Source: an uncultured Spirochaeta sp. (lineage in GTDB: Bacteria; Spirochaetota; Spirochaetia; DSM-27196; Alkalispirochaetaceae). From it: a stretch of DNA of 64,000 bases. The position numbers and the translations under genes are program-made. The notes below the pieces were generated by a model, which was not told the DNA's origin, made no database searches, and saw only the letters and a program-made list of their open reading frames with translations. Where the stretch lies: contig CAJWEZ010000022.1 of assembly GCA_913030605.1 (NCBI GenBank), forward strand, positions 1-64,000, given 5' to 3'. Each line of letters starts with the position of its first letter. Position 1 is the first letter of the stretch. Below are positions 25,972 through 33,872 of the stretch, piece by piece.

Positions 25972-26687
25972 CGGACGCTCCGTCGCAGCCACCGCGCGAG
26001 AATCACGCGGCGGTCGGTCGCGGTCAGCTGCCACGGCAATGACGAGGCGCGCAGTCGCGCGGACAGGGTGCGCATCGATACCGCCGCAGAGACGGAAATG
26101 TTCAGGCTCTCAACGAAGCCGTGCATCGGAATGCGCATGTATTGGTCCGCGAGGCCCAGGGCGGTGTCGCTGAGTCCCTCTTTTTCGCTTCCGAACATCA
26201 GCGCCACGGGACCCCGCGTCAGATCCAGTTCGTCGAGGGTCACGTCGTTGCGGTGCGGGGTCGTGGCCACCACGCGGTACCCGAGACTGTGCAGCGTTGC
26301 CACGGCGGTCCGGGTGCGAGGTGCCGGGTCCGCAGGTTTCGCGTTGTCCTCTTCCGGTATCGCCGGGCGCGTGTAGCGGTACATGCTCAGCCACTGGGCG
26401 GTTCCGAGTTCCACCCCCGGGTTCACCTGATACCGGTTCCGGTTCTCAATGATGTGCACGTCCTGGACGCCGAAGGCGTCGCAGGACCGCAGAACCGCGC
26501 TCGCGTTGTGCGGTTGATAGATATCCTCGACCGCCGCAACGATGTAGCGGCTGCGCTGGTCCAGTACCTGCTGCATGCGCCCCCAGCGCGCGTCGGTAAC
26601 GTGTTCGCGAAGCACGGCGATCGTGCGATCGAGGTCGTGGGCGTCGGTGGCGACCTCATACGGATCGAGACGGGGTCTGTCGGTCAT
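25926..26687 (-). CDS. trmH: tRNA/rRNA 2'-O-methyltransferase, SpoU/TrmH family
   Basis: 253 residues. SpoU (SPOUT) fold: motif 1 VAAVEDIYQPHNASAVLRSCDAFGVQDVHIIE, motif 2 LMFGSEKEGLS and motif 3 IPMHGFVESLNISVSAA (trefoil knot). The long C-terminal basic tail (LRRSVRHAGLILDRARDRRL) is as in TrmH of the type that methylates G18 of tRNA. An acidic, Ala/Pro-rich insert (about 100-120) separates the knots. The 3' end overlaps the convergent unknown gene. Confidence 0.85.
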   Translation of the reverse strand: MTDRPRLDPYEVATDAHDLDRTIAVLREHVTDARWGRMQQVLDQRSRYIVAAVEDIYQPHNASAVLRSCDAFGVQDVHIIENRNRYQVNPGVELGTAQWLSMYRYTRPAIPEEDNAKPADPAPRTRTAVATLHSLGYRVVATTPHRNDVTLDELDLTRGPVALMFGSEKEGLSDTALGLADQYMRIPMHGFVESLNISVSAAVSMRTLSARLRASSLPWQLTATDRRVILARWLRRSVRHAGLILDRARDRRL

Positions 26688-26717
26688 CGCATCAGGCTAC
26701 CAGAATCTGCCACCGGC

Positions 26718-26747
26718 TTGTAGATCCCCCGGAGAATGCGGTACAAG
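26718..26747 (+). promoter_or_regulatory. Promoter of rlmD
   Basis: TTGTAG (26718-26723), 18 bp, TACAAG (26742-26747), then 8 bp to ATG 26756. Leaderless-type spacing; the -10 lacks the final T. Confidence 0.45.
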
Positions 26748-26755
26748 GCCAGACG

Positions 26756-28180
26756 ATGAAGAAAGAACTCCATGCGGTGGCGATCGAGCGCCTCGACAGT
26801 CGCGGACGGGGCCACGGCTCCGCCCTGGCCGGTGACGATACCCCGCGCCCGGTGATCGTCACCGGAGCCTACCCCGGTGACACTGTGGACGTTCGGGTGC
26901 GGCGACGCAAGGCGGGTGCGTTCCTCGGTGAGATCGAGGCGTTTCACGACGCCGGCGTACCGCGGCAGGATCCGTTCTGCCGTCACTTCGCCGACTGTGG
27001 CGGGTGTACGATTCAGGACATCTCCTACGAGGCGCAGTGTGACCTCAAGCACGCCATGGTGCAGGCGGCGTTTGCCGAGGCGGGCTTCTCCGGCCAGGCG
27101 CCGCTGACGCTTCCCGCGATCCCGGCGGTCCTCCCGGCGCCGCGGGGCACACGTTACCGCAACAAGCTGGAGTTCTCCTTCGGCGCGCAGCGCTGGCTTT
27201 CGGAGACGGAGATCGCGGAGGCAGACGCGATCGGCGACCGTCGCGGTCTGGGGTTTCACGTCTCCGGACGCTTTGATCGCGTCCTCGACCTGCAGGAATG
27301 CCACCTCCAGCCGGAGCCGTCGGAGTCGGTGCGTCGCTTCATGCGGGACCTTGCGGAGCGTCGCGGCTACAGCTTCTACGATGCCCGGGAGCACCACGGA
27401 CTGCTGCGTCTGCTCATCGTCCGTACCTCGCTGCTGGAGCAGACGATGGTAATCGTGATGTTCGGTGAGGACCAACCGGAGGCGATCCGCGAGGTGATGA
27501 CGGCGCTGGCGGCGGAGTTCCCGGATATTTCGTCGCTCTGTTTTGTCGTGAACACCAGTCGCAACGACAGTCTGTTTCCGCACGATGTCCAGGTGTGGCG
27601 CGGCGACCCGTGGATCACGGAGGCCTCGGGTCCCAACCGCCTGCGCATCCGCCCCAAGGCGTTCTACCAGACCAATCCGGAACAGGCCGTACGATTGTAC
27701 GCCGCCGCCGTGGATCTGGTGGGGCTTTCCCCGGACGACCGCGTGTTCGACCTGTATTCCGGTATTGGGAGTATCGCGCTCTTCGTGGCGCGGTCGGTGG
27801 CCTCGGTGGTGGGAATCGAATCGGTTCCCGACGCGGTGACGGCGGCGCGGGAGAACGCCACGCTCAACGGCGTGTCCAACGTGACCTTCGAAGAAGGCGA
27901 GGTGGAGACGGTTCTCCCTGCGGTTGCCGAACGGCACGGGGCGCCGGACGTCGTGATTCTCGACCCGCCTCGAGCGGGACTGCACCCTGCGGCGCGACGG
28001 GCGGTGCGGGACCTCGACGCGCAGCGGATCCTGTACATCAGCTGCAACCCACGCACCCAGGCCAGCGACATCGCCGAACTGTCGGACCGCTACGAGGTAA
28101 CGGCGATGCAGCCGGTGGACATGTTTCCGCAGACGCGCCACGTAGAGAACATCGCGGTTCTGCGCCGTCGCGCGCGTTGA
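26756..28180 (+). CDS. rlmD: 23S rRNA (uracil-1939-C5)-methyltransferase-type enzyme
   Basis: 474 residues from ATG 26756. RumA/TrmA family: an N-terminal TRAM domain (about 5-60; AIERLDSRGRGHGSAL), a [4Fe-4S] site in FCRHFADCGGCTIQDI plus a later Cys (YEAQC), and the methyltransferase core with VFDLYSGIGSIALFVA, VVILDPPRAGLH and the catalytic cysteine in LYISCNPRTQASD. Thus it forms a covalent adduct with uracil C6. RlmD and RlmCD cannot be separated by eye; the cluster makes position 1939 likely. Confidence 0.9.
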   Translation: MKKELHAVAIERLDSRGRGHGSALAGDDTPRPVIVTGAYPGDTVDVRVRRRKAGAFLGEIEAFHDAGVPRQDPFCRHFADCGGCTIQDISYEAQCDLKHAMVQAAFAEAGFSGQAPLTLPAIPAVLPAPRGTRYRNKLEFSFGAQRWLSETEIAEADAIGDRRGLGFHVSGRFDRVLDLQECHLQPEPSESVRRFMRDLAERRGYSFYDAREHHGLLRLLIVRTSLLEQTMVIVMFGEDQPEAIREVMTALAAEFPDISSLCFVVNTSRNDSLFPHDVQVWRGDPWITEASGPNRLRIRPKAFYQTNPEQAVRLYAAAVDLVGLSPDDRVFDLYSGIGSIALFVARSVASVVGIESVPDAVTAARENATLNGVSNVTFEEGEVETVLPAVAERHGAPDVVILDPPRAGLHPAARRAVRDLDAQRILYISCNPRTQASDIAELSDRYEVTAMQPVDMFPQTRHVENIAVLRRRAR

Positions 28181-28205
28181 CATGGATTCCCGCGGTCCGT
28201 ATCGT
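28177..28205 (+). promoter_or_regulatory. Promoter of the patatin gene
   Basis: TTGACA (28177-28182), 17 bp, TATCGT (28200-28205), then 8 bp to ATG 28214. The -35 hexamer contains the rlmD stop codon. A GGAG lies between -10 and ATG but would be at or before the transcription start. Confidence 0.68.
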
Positions 28206-28213
28206 GGAGCCAT

Positions 28214-29197
28214 ATGAACACAACGCAACGGTGGGCGGCGCGACGGGGCCCGGTTGGTCTGGCCCTTGGCGGCGGCGGGGCTCGTGGTATCGCCCACGCA
28301 GGCGTTCTGGAGGCGCTTGACCGCTATCCCGCGCTTCGGCCCCGGATCTTCGCAGGGACATCAGCCGGTTCGGTGATGGCGGTGCTCGCCGCCGCCGGAC
28401 TCCCGGCGTCCGAAATCCGCTCCTTCTCGGTAGAACTCGACTGGTTCAAACACGTGATCCGTGTTTCCGATCTCATGGATATTCGCAACGCGAGCCGCGC
28501 GGGGCTGTTTCCCAACACGCGTCTGGCGGAGGTGGTGGAAGAACGCATCGACGGAGCCGGATTCGACGACCTGCCCCACGACGTGGCCGTCACCGCCACG
28601 GACCTCGAATATCGCCGCCGGGTGATCATGACCTCTCGGCGGGTCGCCGACCGGATCGATCACGATGAACTCGAACGGTTCCTGCCGCCGGCGCGGGGGG
28701 AGCTCCCGGGGGCCGACACCGTGGTGCTTTCCGATGTGCCGGTGGGGCTGGCGATCCGCGCCAGCTGCGCGGTGCCGGGGTTTTTCCGGCCCGTCCCGGT
28801 GGACGGCATGAATCTGGTTGACGGCGGGCTGGTGGACCAGACGCCGGTGGACATCGTCCGCGCCATGGGGGCGCGCTTTTCCATCGGTGTGAGTCTGGCG
28901 CTCTCGTTCATGCCCCAGAAACTCGCGAGCGCCCGGCAGGCGCTGAGCGGCACGGTGGGCATGCTGGGGATCCAGCAGCTGCGCAAGGCGCTCGAGCTCG
29001 CCGACATCGGGTTTCAGGTTTCCGGGATCGACACCCGGAGTCCGGTAAAACCGCACCAGATCGATCTGATAGAGGTTGGCCGCACCGACATGGAACGGCA
29101 GATCGCGCGCCTGTTCGGTCCCCGGCGCGCGCGACGCATGCGTGCCGTCGGCGACGCGCACTTGACGCGGCACTCACATTCGTTACCTTCTGCATAA
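28214..29197 (+). CDS. Patatin-like phospholipase (RssA family)
   Basis: 327 residues. Serine-aspartate hydrolase: oxyanion loop LALGGGGARGIAHAGVLEAL, nucleophile in FAGTSAGSVMAVL (GxSxG), catalytic Asp in NLVDGGLVDQTPVDI. Cytoplasmic, no signal peptide, no cyclic-nucleotide domain. RssA-type proteins are lysophospholipase or lipase-like; the substrate is unknown. Followed by msrA, whose promoter lies in the end of this gene. Confidence 0.88.
   Translation: MNTTQRWAARRGPVGLALGGGGARGIAHAGVLEALDRYPALRPRIFAGTSAGSVMAVLAAAGLPASEIRSFSVELDWFKHVIRVSDLMDIRNASRAGLFPNTRLAEVVEERIDGAGFDDLPHDVAVTATDLEYRRRVIMTSRRVADRIDHDELERFLPPARGELPGADTVVLSDVPVGLAIRASCAVPGFFRPVPVDGMNLVDGGLVDQTPVDIVRAMGARFSIGVSLALSFMPQKLASARQALSGTVGMLGIQQLRKALELADIGFQVSGIDTRSPVKPHQIDLIEVGRTDMERQIARLFGPRRARRMRAVGDAHLTRHSHSLPSA
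29162..29189 (+). promoter_or_regulatory. Promoter of msrA
   Basis: TTGACG (29162-29167), 16 bp, TACCTT (29184-29189), then a 20-nt leader containing CGGAGG before ATG 29210. It lies within the 3' end of the patatin gene. Confidence 0.5.
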
Positions 29198-29209
29198 CGG
29201 AGGCCCACA

Positions 29210-29734
29210 ATGGCGACACAATCGATCATCCTCGGAGGAGGGTGTTTCTGGTGCATAGAGGCGGCGTATCGCCGACTGAACGGCGTCGTGAACGCCGAAT
29301 CGGGCTACGCCGGCGGACACGTGGAACATCCGTCGTACAAACAGGTGTGCACCGGCACCACCGGCCACGCCGAGGTGGTCCGGGTTACCTATGATACCGA
29401 CGTGATCTCACTGGAGGACGTGCTTGAGTTCTTCTGGCGCGCCCACGACCCGACCACGCTCAACCGGCAGGGCGCCGATGTCGGTCCGCAGTATCGCTCG
29501 ATCGTCCTCTGCAGCGACGAAAGGCAGCGCGCATCCGTTGAGAAGAGTATGGCGGCGGCGCAGGAGCGTTTCTCCGATCCGATCGTCACGGAGATCGTAC
29601 CGGCCGGGGCGTTCTACCCGGCGGAGGATTACCACCGCGACTACTACGAACAGAACTCGCGGCAGGGGTACTGCCGCCTGGTGATTCAGCCCAAACTCGA
29701 AAAGCTGGGGTTTGACAGTGCGCCCCTCGGATGA
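29210..29734 (+). CDS. msrA: Peptide-methionine (S)-S-oxide reductase
   Basis: 174 residues. Repairs methionine-S-sulfoxide. Active-site cysteine in GGGCFWCIEAAYRRL; the GYAGG and VRVTYDTDVISLEDVLEFFWRAHDPTT segments are standard. The C-terminus ends YEQNSRQGYCRLVIQPKLEKL, with one resolving cysteine. No MsrB fusion. It overlaps the following dGTPase gene by 17 bp. Confidence 0.96.
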   Translation: MATQSIILGGGCFWCIEAAYRRLNGVVNAESGYAGGHVEHPSYKQVCTGTTGHAEVVRVTYDTDVISLEDVLEFFWRAHDPTTLNRQGADVGPQYRSIVLCSDERQRASVEKSMAAAQERFSDPIVTEIVPAGAFYPAEDYHRDYYEQNSRQGYCRLVIQPKLEKLGFDSAPLG

Positions 29735-30965
29735 GTTCTCCCTCGAGGGAGAGGCGCCGGCGAGCGGCGCCGACGGTGAGGCGGCCACCTCGGGGGCTCA
29801 GTTCGGGCAGACGCTCTTTTTTCAGAACGAGCTGTCCGCCGAGGAACTCCGGCGACGTCCCGTGCCGCGACCGGAGGACGAGCGCGACCTGCGCGGACAC
29901 TTCTTCCGCGACACCACCGCGATCGTACACAGCTATCCGTTCCGGCGGATGAAACACAAGACGCAGGTGTTCTTCGCGCCGCAGAACGACCATATCTGCA
30001 CTCGTATCGAACACGTCATGCACGTCTCCACGATCGCCGCCACGATCTGCCGTGCGCTCAATCTGAACCCCGACCTGGCGTGGGCGATCGGCATGGGACA
30101 CGACCTCGGCCACACGCCGTTCGGCCATCTGGGTGAGAAGATCCTGTCGCGCCTCCGCGGAGTCGATGGATTTCGCCACGAGATCTACAGCCTTCGGGTG
30201 GTGGACAAGCTTGCCAACCACGGCAAGGGACTCAACCTGACCTACGCGGTTCGCGACGGTATCATCAACCACTGCGGTGAGAAGTTCGAGCAGGAATTGA
30301 GCCCGGACCACGAGGTCAAGGATCTGTCGGCGATTACCCGCCGCGACCGTCTGCCCAGCACATGGGAAGGTGTGGCGGTGCGCATGTCTGACAAGATCGC
30401 GTACCTGGGCCGGGATCTCGAGGATGCCATGCAACTGGGACTCGTCCGGCAGGAGGAAATCCCCGAGGCCGGTCGGCGGCTGCTGGGGATCAACAACTCC
30501 GAGATCATCGACAGTCTTGTGAATGACCTGATCGCCCACTCCCTGCGAACCGGGGTGATCGGCTTTTCCGATGACGTATACCACGCGTTTCTCGACGTCA
30601 AGAACTTCAACTACGAGCGGATCTACACCAGCCCGCCACTCCAGACCTACCATCAGTACTTTGAGCGCATACTGGAGACGCTGTACCACTACCTGGTCGA
30701 CATGTTCGATCGGTCAGGAACGGACCAGCGCGCCTACGACGCCGAAGGGAACACCCTGGCGGCGCGTTTCGGCGACTACGTCGCCAAGATGCAGGCGTTC
30801 TACGAATCCGAGGACGGTCGGCCGGAGGACGTGGTCTTCGACTACATCGCCGGCATGACCGACGACTTTGCCATCGAGAGCGTACGCGAGATCATGGTGC
30901 CCAAACAGTTCAGCGTGCAGTTCGACCGGCTGGAGCTGGGGCTCGGTGGTGCCCCGGGGGCCTGA
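29718..30965 (+). CDS. dgt: Deoxyguanosinetriphosphate triphosphohydrolase-like protein
   Basis: 415 residues from GTG 29718 (TTG 29712 possible); both lie inside the end of msrA, so translation is coupled. HD-domain hydrolase: SYPFRRMKHKTQVF near residue 70, RIEHVMHVSTIAATI (first His), MGHDLGHTPFGHLGEK (HD pair) and the Asp near KIAYLGRDLEDAM. This is the dGTPase subfamily 2 arrangement, which removes triphosphate from dNTPs. Full length, cytoplasmic. Confidence 0.88.
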   Translation: MRPSDEFSLEGEAPASGADGEAATSGAQFGQTLFFQNELSAEELRRRPVPRPEDERDLRGHFFRDTTAIVHSYPFRRMKHKTQVFFAPQNDHICTRIEHVMHVSTIAATICRALNLNPDLAWAIGMGHDLGHTPFGHLGEKILSRLRGVDGFRHEIYSLRVVDKLANHGKGLNLTYAVRDGIINHCGEKFEQELSPDHEVKDLSAITRRDRLPSTWEGVAVRMSDKIAYLGRDLEDAMQLGLVRQEEIPEAGRRLLGINNSEIIDSLVNDLIAHSLRTGVIGFSDDVYHAFLDVKNFNYERIYTSPPLQTYHQYFERILETLYHYLVDMFDRSGTDQRAYDAEGNTLAARFGDYVAKMQAFYESEDGRPEDVVFDYIAGMTDDFAIESVREIMVPKQFSVQFDRLELGLGGAPGA

Positions 30966-30999
30966 ATCCCGGGGGGCGTGAATGCCCGGGGGCGTGAGC
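30951..30999. repeat. Three imperfect 16-17 bp tandem repeats
   Basis: Units start at 30951, 30968 and 30984 with the core CCCGGGGGSCGTGAA-like sequence. They span the end of the dGTPase gene, including its stop codon, and the short gap before the next convergent gene. Confidence 0.5.
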
Positions 31000-31015
31000 G
31001 CGCGGTGGCGGACGC

Positions 31016-31522
31016 CTACAGGAGTTCGCTGCGGATCGGAATGCCGGACTTGACGGCGACGCTCTTGATCGCCGCCACCTGGTCGTTCCAGGCATCCAGC
31101 TCGACCACGACCTGATAGTGCTGCAGCGGCCACGTCATCTTGGACACCGCCCGCAGGACCGCAGGGCCCCGGCGACGCAACCGGTCGGGGTGATGGAGCC
31201 GGAACGCGATCATCGGGCGTTCCAGAAGCGCGTAGATGCGCAGCTCCTCGATTTCGTCGAACTCGATCAGGCCGAACGGCTGGGCAGGATCGTCGATCGA
31301 GAATCCACCCTCCTGGATATTCATCACGACCACCCGCCGCGCAGCACGGCGCCAGGCGTAGAAGAACAGCGCGGAGAATCCGATGAGTCCAACGATGCCG
31401 ACGGAACTCATTCCCACGCCGCGTTCGATATCCAGAAAGGACACAACGATCGCCGCCACCGCCAAAAGCGCGAGGGTTCTGTATCCCCGGGAGTGACCGT
31501 AGATCGGCGTATGGTGACTCAT
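31016..31522 (-). CDS. Membrane protein with two N-terminal helices (PH-like)
   Basis: 168 residues from ATG 31522. Two transmembrane helices: RTLALLAVAAIVVSFLDI (about residues 13-30) and SSVGIVGLIGFSALFFYAW (about 37-56), then a soluble 110-residue tail. The tail, VVMNIQEGGFSIDD through EIEELRIYALLERPMIAFRLHHPD, looks like a bacterial PH-like (PHb2/YdbT-type) fold. Function unknown. Divergent from mltG with overlapping promoters, which suggests an envelope role. Confidence 0.55.
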   Translation of the reverse strand: MSHHTPIYGHSRGYRTLALLAVAAIVVSFLDIERGVGMSSVGIVGLIGFSALFFYAWRRAARRVVVMNIQEGGFSIDDPAQPFGLIEFDEIEELRIYALLERPMIAFRLHHPDRLRRRGPAVLRAVSKMTWPLQHYQVVVELDAWNDQVAAIKSVAVKSGIPIRSELL

Positions 31523-31531
31523 CGTTTCCAC

Positions 31532-31561
31532 AAGATACCGCCGCCGTGGCACTTGTCGCAA
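31532..31561 (-). promoter_or_regulatory. Promoter of the two-helix membrane protein gene
   Basis: TTGCGA (31556-31561), 18 bp, TATCTT (31532-31537), then 9 bp to ATG 31522. The -35 overlaps the mltG -35 by three base pairs. Confidence 0.5.
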
Positions 31562-31581
31562 CGCCCGGTGATGCGTACTCT
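31553..31581 (+). promoter_or_regulatory. Promoter of mltG
   Basis: TTGTCG (31553-31558), 17 bp, TACTCT (31576-31581), then 9 bp (CCTCGCAGC) to ATG 31591 without a Shine-Dalgarno. Confidence 0.55.
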
Positions 31582-31590
31582 CCTCGCAGC

Positions 31591-32610
31591 ATGAAACGTT
31601 TTCTGGTCTGGTCCGCCGTCGCCGTGGCGGTCATCGTCCTCGCCGGCGGTGCTGCGGCGTGGTACGGCTGGACGACGCTCAACACCCCCGCCGGAACGGG
31701 GGACGAAACGGTGGTGGTGGAGATCCGGCCCGGCGACTCACTCCGAACGGTCAGCCGCACCCTGGAGGGGCAGGGACTGGTCGGCAACGCCCGGTTGCTG
31801 GAAATCTACGCCCGCGGCGCCGGCTACGCGGCCCGTCTGCAGGCGGGCCGGTACGCGCTTGACCGCACGATGACCCCGGTGGGGATGCTGGACATGATCG
31901 TCTCCGGAGACGCCGTCTTCGACGAGCTCACCGTGACGATCCCGGAGGGCTGGAGCCTGCACGAGATCGAGACCTACTTCGAGGACCAGGGGCTGTTTAC
32001 CCGGGAGCGATTCCAGCAGGCGGCGGTGATGCAGCAGATCTACCGCGATCATCCGTTTCTGGCACCGCTGGAGGACGATACGATCCTGGATGGCTACCTG
32101 TTTCCCGATACCTATCGCGTATTTCCCGACAGCACACCGGAGACGCTGGTCGATCGCATGTTGGAGAACTTTCAGCGCCGGGTTCCGCAGGAACTGCTGG
32201 ACGACATCGCCTCCCAGGGCCGAACGCTCCACGAGGTGCTGACACTGGCGTCGATCGTGCAGCAGGAATCGGCGAACGACGATGAGATGCCGCAGGTTGC
32301 GGGCGTGTTCTGGAATCGCCTGCAGATCGGAATGCGCCTGGAGTCCGATGCAACGGTGAACTACGTCCTGGGGACCAGTAAGCTTCAGCCGACGTTCGCC
32401 GATACCGAGGTGCAGCACCCGTACAACACCTACGAGAACACAGGCCTCCCGCCGGGACCGATCGGCAACCCGGGACTCCCGGCGATCCGGGCCGCCGCCA
32501 ACCCGGCGCAGCACGACTACCTGTTCTTCCTCCACAAGCCGTCGCGCGAGATCGTCCTGTCCCGGACGTTCAGCGAACACCTGGCGAACAAGGCGCGCTA
32601 CCTGGACTGA
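31591..32610 (+). CDS. mltG: Endolytic murein transglycosylase MltG (YceG-like)
   Basis: 339 residues from ATG 31591. One N-terminal membrane anchor (RFLVWSAVAVAVIVLAGGAAAW). A LysM-like module (VVEIRPGDSLRTVSRTLEGQGLV) precedes the catalytic domain: VTIPEGWSLHEIETYFED, LDGYLFPDTYRVFP, the catalytic glutamate in LASIVQQESANDDEM, VAGVFWNRLQIGMRLESDATVNY and YNTYENTGLPPGPIGNPG. It cleaves nascent glycan strands and helps end peptidoglycan synthesis. Full length. Confidence 0.95.
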   Translation: MKRFLVWSAVAVAVIVLAGGAAAWYGWTTLNTPAGTGDETVVVEIRPGDSLRTVSRTLEGQGLVGNARLLEIYARGAGYAARLQAGRYALDRTMTPVGMLDMIVSGDAVFDELTVTIPEGWSLHEIETYFEDQGLFTRERFQQAAVMQQIYRDHPFLAPLEDDTILDGYLFPDTYRVFPDSTPETLVDRMLENFQRRVPQELLDDIASQGRTLHEVLTLASIVQQESANDDEMPQVAGVFWNRLQIGMRLESDATVNYVLGTSKLQPTFADTEVQHPYNTYENTGLPPGPIGNPGLPAIRAAANPAQHDYLFFLHKPSREIVLSRTFSEHLANKARYLD

Positions 32611-32620
32611 TCTGCGGCGG

Positions 32621-32658
32621 GCGTCGGTCGGCGGCCGGGGCGTCAGTCGGCGGCCGTG
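32621..32658. repeat. Two 19-bp direct repeats
   Basis: Units 32621-32639 and 32640-32658 (GCGTCGGTCGGCGGCCGGG with two differences). The second includes the stop codon and last residues of the GTPase gene on the minus strand. Confidence 0.5.
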
Positions 32659-33812
32659 GCGCCCTCCGTTGCGTCGCTGAACTGCGGCGAGATCGGGTCC
32701 CGCATGTCCCGCCACCCCTGGGGGCCGCGGTCGAGTTCCGTTCCGCTGAGGAGGCATGCCCGCAGGTTCCGGAGTTCGCGCTCCACGGCGTCGGGAACGC
32801 CGATCACCACCAGCGACTGCCGGCGATCGCCCCAGGCTCCTGCCTGCAACGCTTCCTGCACCTCCGGCGCGTCGGGGCGGTCCGCTTCGGGGATCGCGGC
32901 GTACCACGTGCCCTCCATCCCCACTTCGCGCTGCTCTGCCGCGGCGTCCACCACGAACACATGCTCCATGTCCGTGGCGAGCCACGCGAAGCCCTTCACG
33001 CGCACAATTCCGGGCCACTCGGCGTCGAGCCATTGGTGCAGGCGTTCGGGGTGAAAGGGGCGCGTTTCGGTCAGGTGGCGTGCCACCACCGGCTGGAATC
33101 GGGCCGCGGCGTCGGCGCGGGTGTCGGTGTCCGCGCCGGACGGCCGGCCGACAGGCGCGCCCTCTGCGCCGTCGGAGGCCGGACGGGCGGTCCGCCGTCC
33201 GGTGGCGATGATCTCTTCCACCGGCAGGCGACCGAACTCCGTCGTGCCCACCGCGGCGGCAGGGTTGGCGCGCCGCACCGCCGCCAGGGCGCGCCGGCGG
33301 GCCCAGAACCCGGTACGGTCGATCTTGTTCAGCACCACGAGATCGGCGTGGCGCATCTGGTCTTCCAGGAGGGGTCGGAGCTGCGGGTCCTTCCAGTAAC
33401 GCCCGAGGCTGGTACCATCGACGATCGCCACGACGGTGTCGAGGTGCGCGATGCCGGACAGGGCCGTACTGGACCGCAGCGCCTGCACCAGTCGGCCAAC
33501 CGGCGAACTCCCGGAGGTCTCGACGACGATCGCTTCCGGTGCCGGGTTTGTCGTGGCCAGTTCCGCCACCTGCGTGACGACCGCCTCGAGCTTGCCGGCG
33601 CCGGCGCGACCGCCGGAGACCGAGCGAAGGAGCGGAGTATCGGACACGGTGATATGCTCGCCACCGTGGAGATATGCGGAGTCAATGCTGGAGTGCGCGA
33701 GTTCGTTCACAACGACGCCTACGCGACGGTCCTGCGTGCTGTCCAGGAGATGTGCGATCAATGATGTCTTGCCGGCACCGAGAAAGCCGGTCACTACCGT
33801 AATGGGAACCAT
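32643..33812 (-). CDS. COG0523 (CobW/P47K) GTPase without the CxCC motif
   Basis: 389 residues from ATG 33812. Metallochaperone-type GTPase: Walker A TGFLGAGKTSLI, VVVNELAHSSID, Walker B-like IVVETSGSSP, and VVLNKIDRTG for guanine. In COG0523 proteins a GCxCC metal site follows the VNE motif; here the equivalent run is SVSGGRAGAGKLEAV (residues 64-78) with no cysteine at all. The C-terminal CobW_C domain starts RPFHPERLHQWLDAEWPGIVRVKGFAWLA. An Arg/Ala/Gly-rich insert (about 190-230) lies between. The enzyme probably hydrolyses GTP, but metal binding must differ from the family. No zinc-uptake genes are adjacent. Confidence 0.82.
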   Translation of the reverse strand: MVPITVVTGFLGAGKTSLIAHLLDSTQDRRVGVVVNELAHSSIDSAYLHGGEHITVSDTPLLRSVSGGRAGAGKLEAVVTQVAELATTNPAPEAIVVETSGSSPVGRLVQALRSSTALSGIAHLDTVVAIVDGTSLGRYWKDPQLRPLLEDQMRHADLVVLNKIDRTGFWARRRALAAVRRANPAAAVGTTEFGRLPVEEIIATGRRTARPASDGAEGAPVGRPSGADTDTRADAAARFQPVVARHLTETRPFHPERLHQWLDAEWPGIVRVKGFAWLATDMEHVFVVDAAAEQREVGMEGTWYAAIPEADRPDAPEVQEALQAGAWGDRRQSLVVIGVPDAVERELRNLRACLLSGTELDRGPQGWRDMRDPISPQFSDATEGATAAD

Positions 33813-33836
33813 GCGCTGAAACGTAGCAGAAAAGAC

Positions 33837-33865
33837 TTGACAGGCATAGCGGGAGCGCCAAGGGT
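33837..33865 (+). promoter_or_regulatory. Possible promoter of the GAF-domain gene
   Basis: Perfect TTGACA (33837-33842), 17 bp, poor -10 AAGGGT (33860-33865), then 7 bp to ATG 33873. The spacing matches the leaderless set; the -10 keeps only the A and the last T of TAnnnT. Confidence 0.4.
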
Positions 33866-33872
33866 ATGGGGC

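Noticed and set aside
26600-26693. Leaderless promoter for trmH (TAGCCT 6 bp before ATG 26687).
   Set aside because: No acceptable -35 hexamer at 16-18 bp, so it was not listed as a promoter although the -10 spacing fits.
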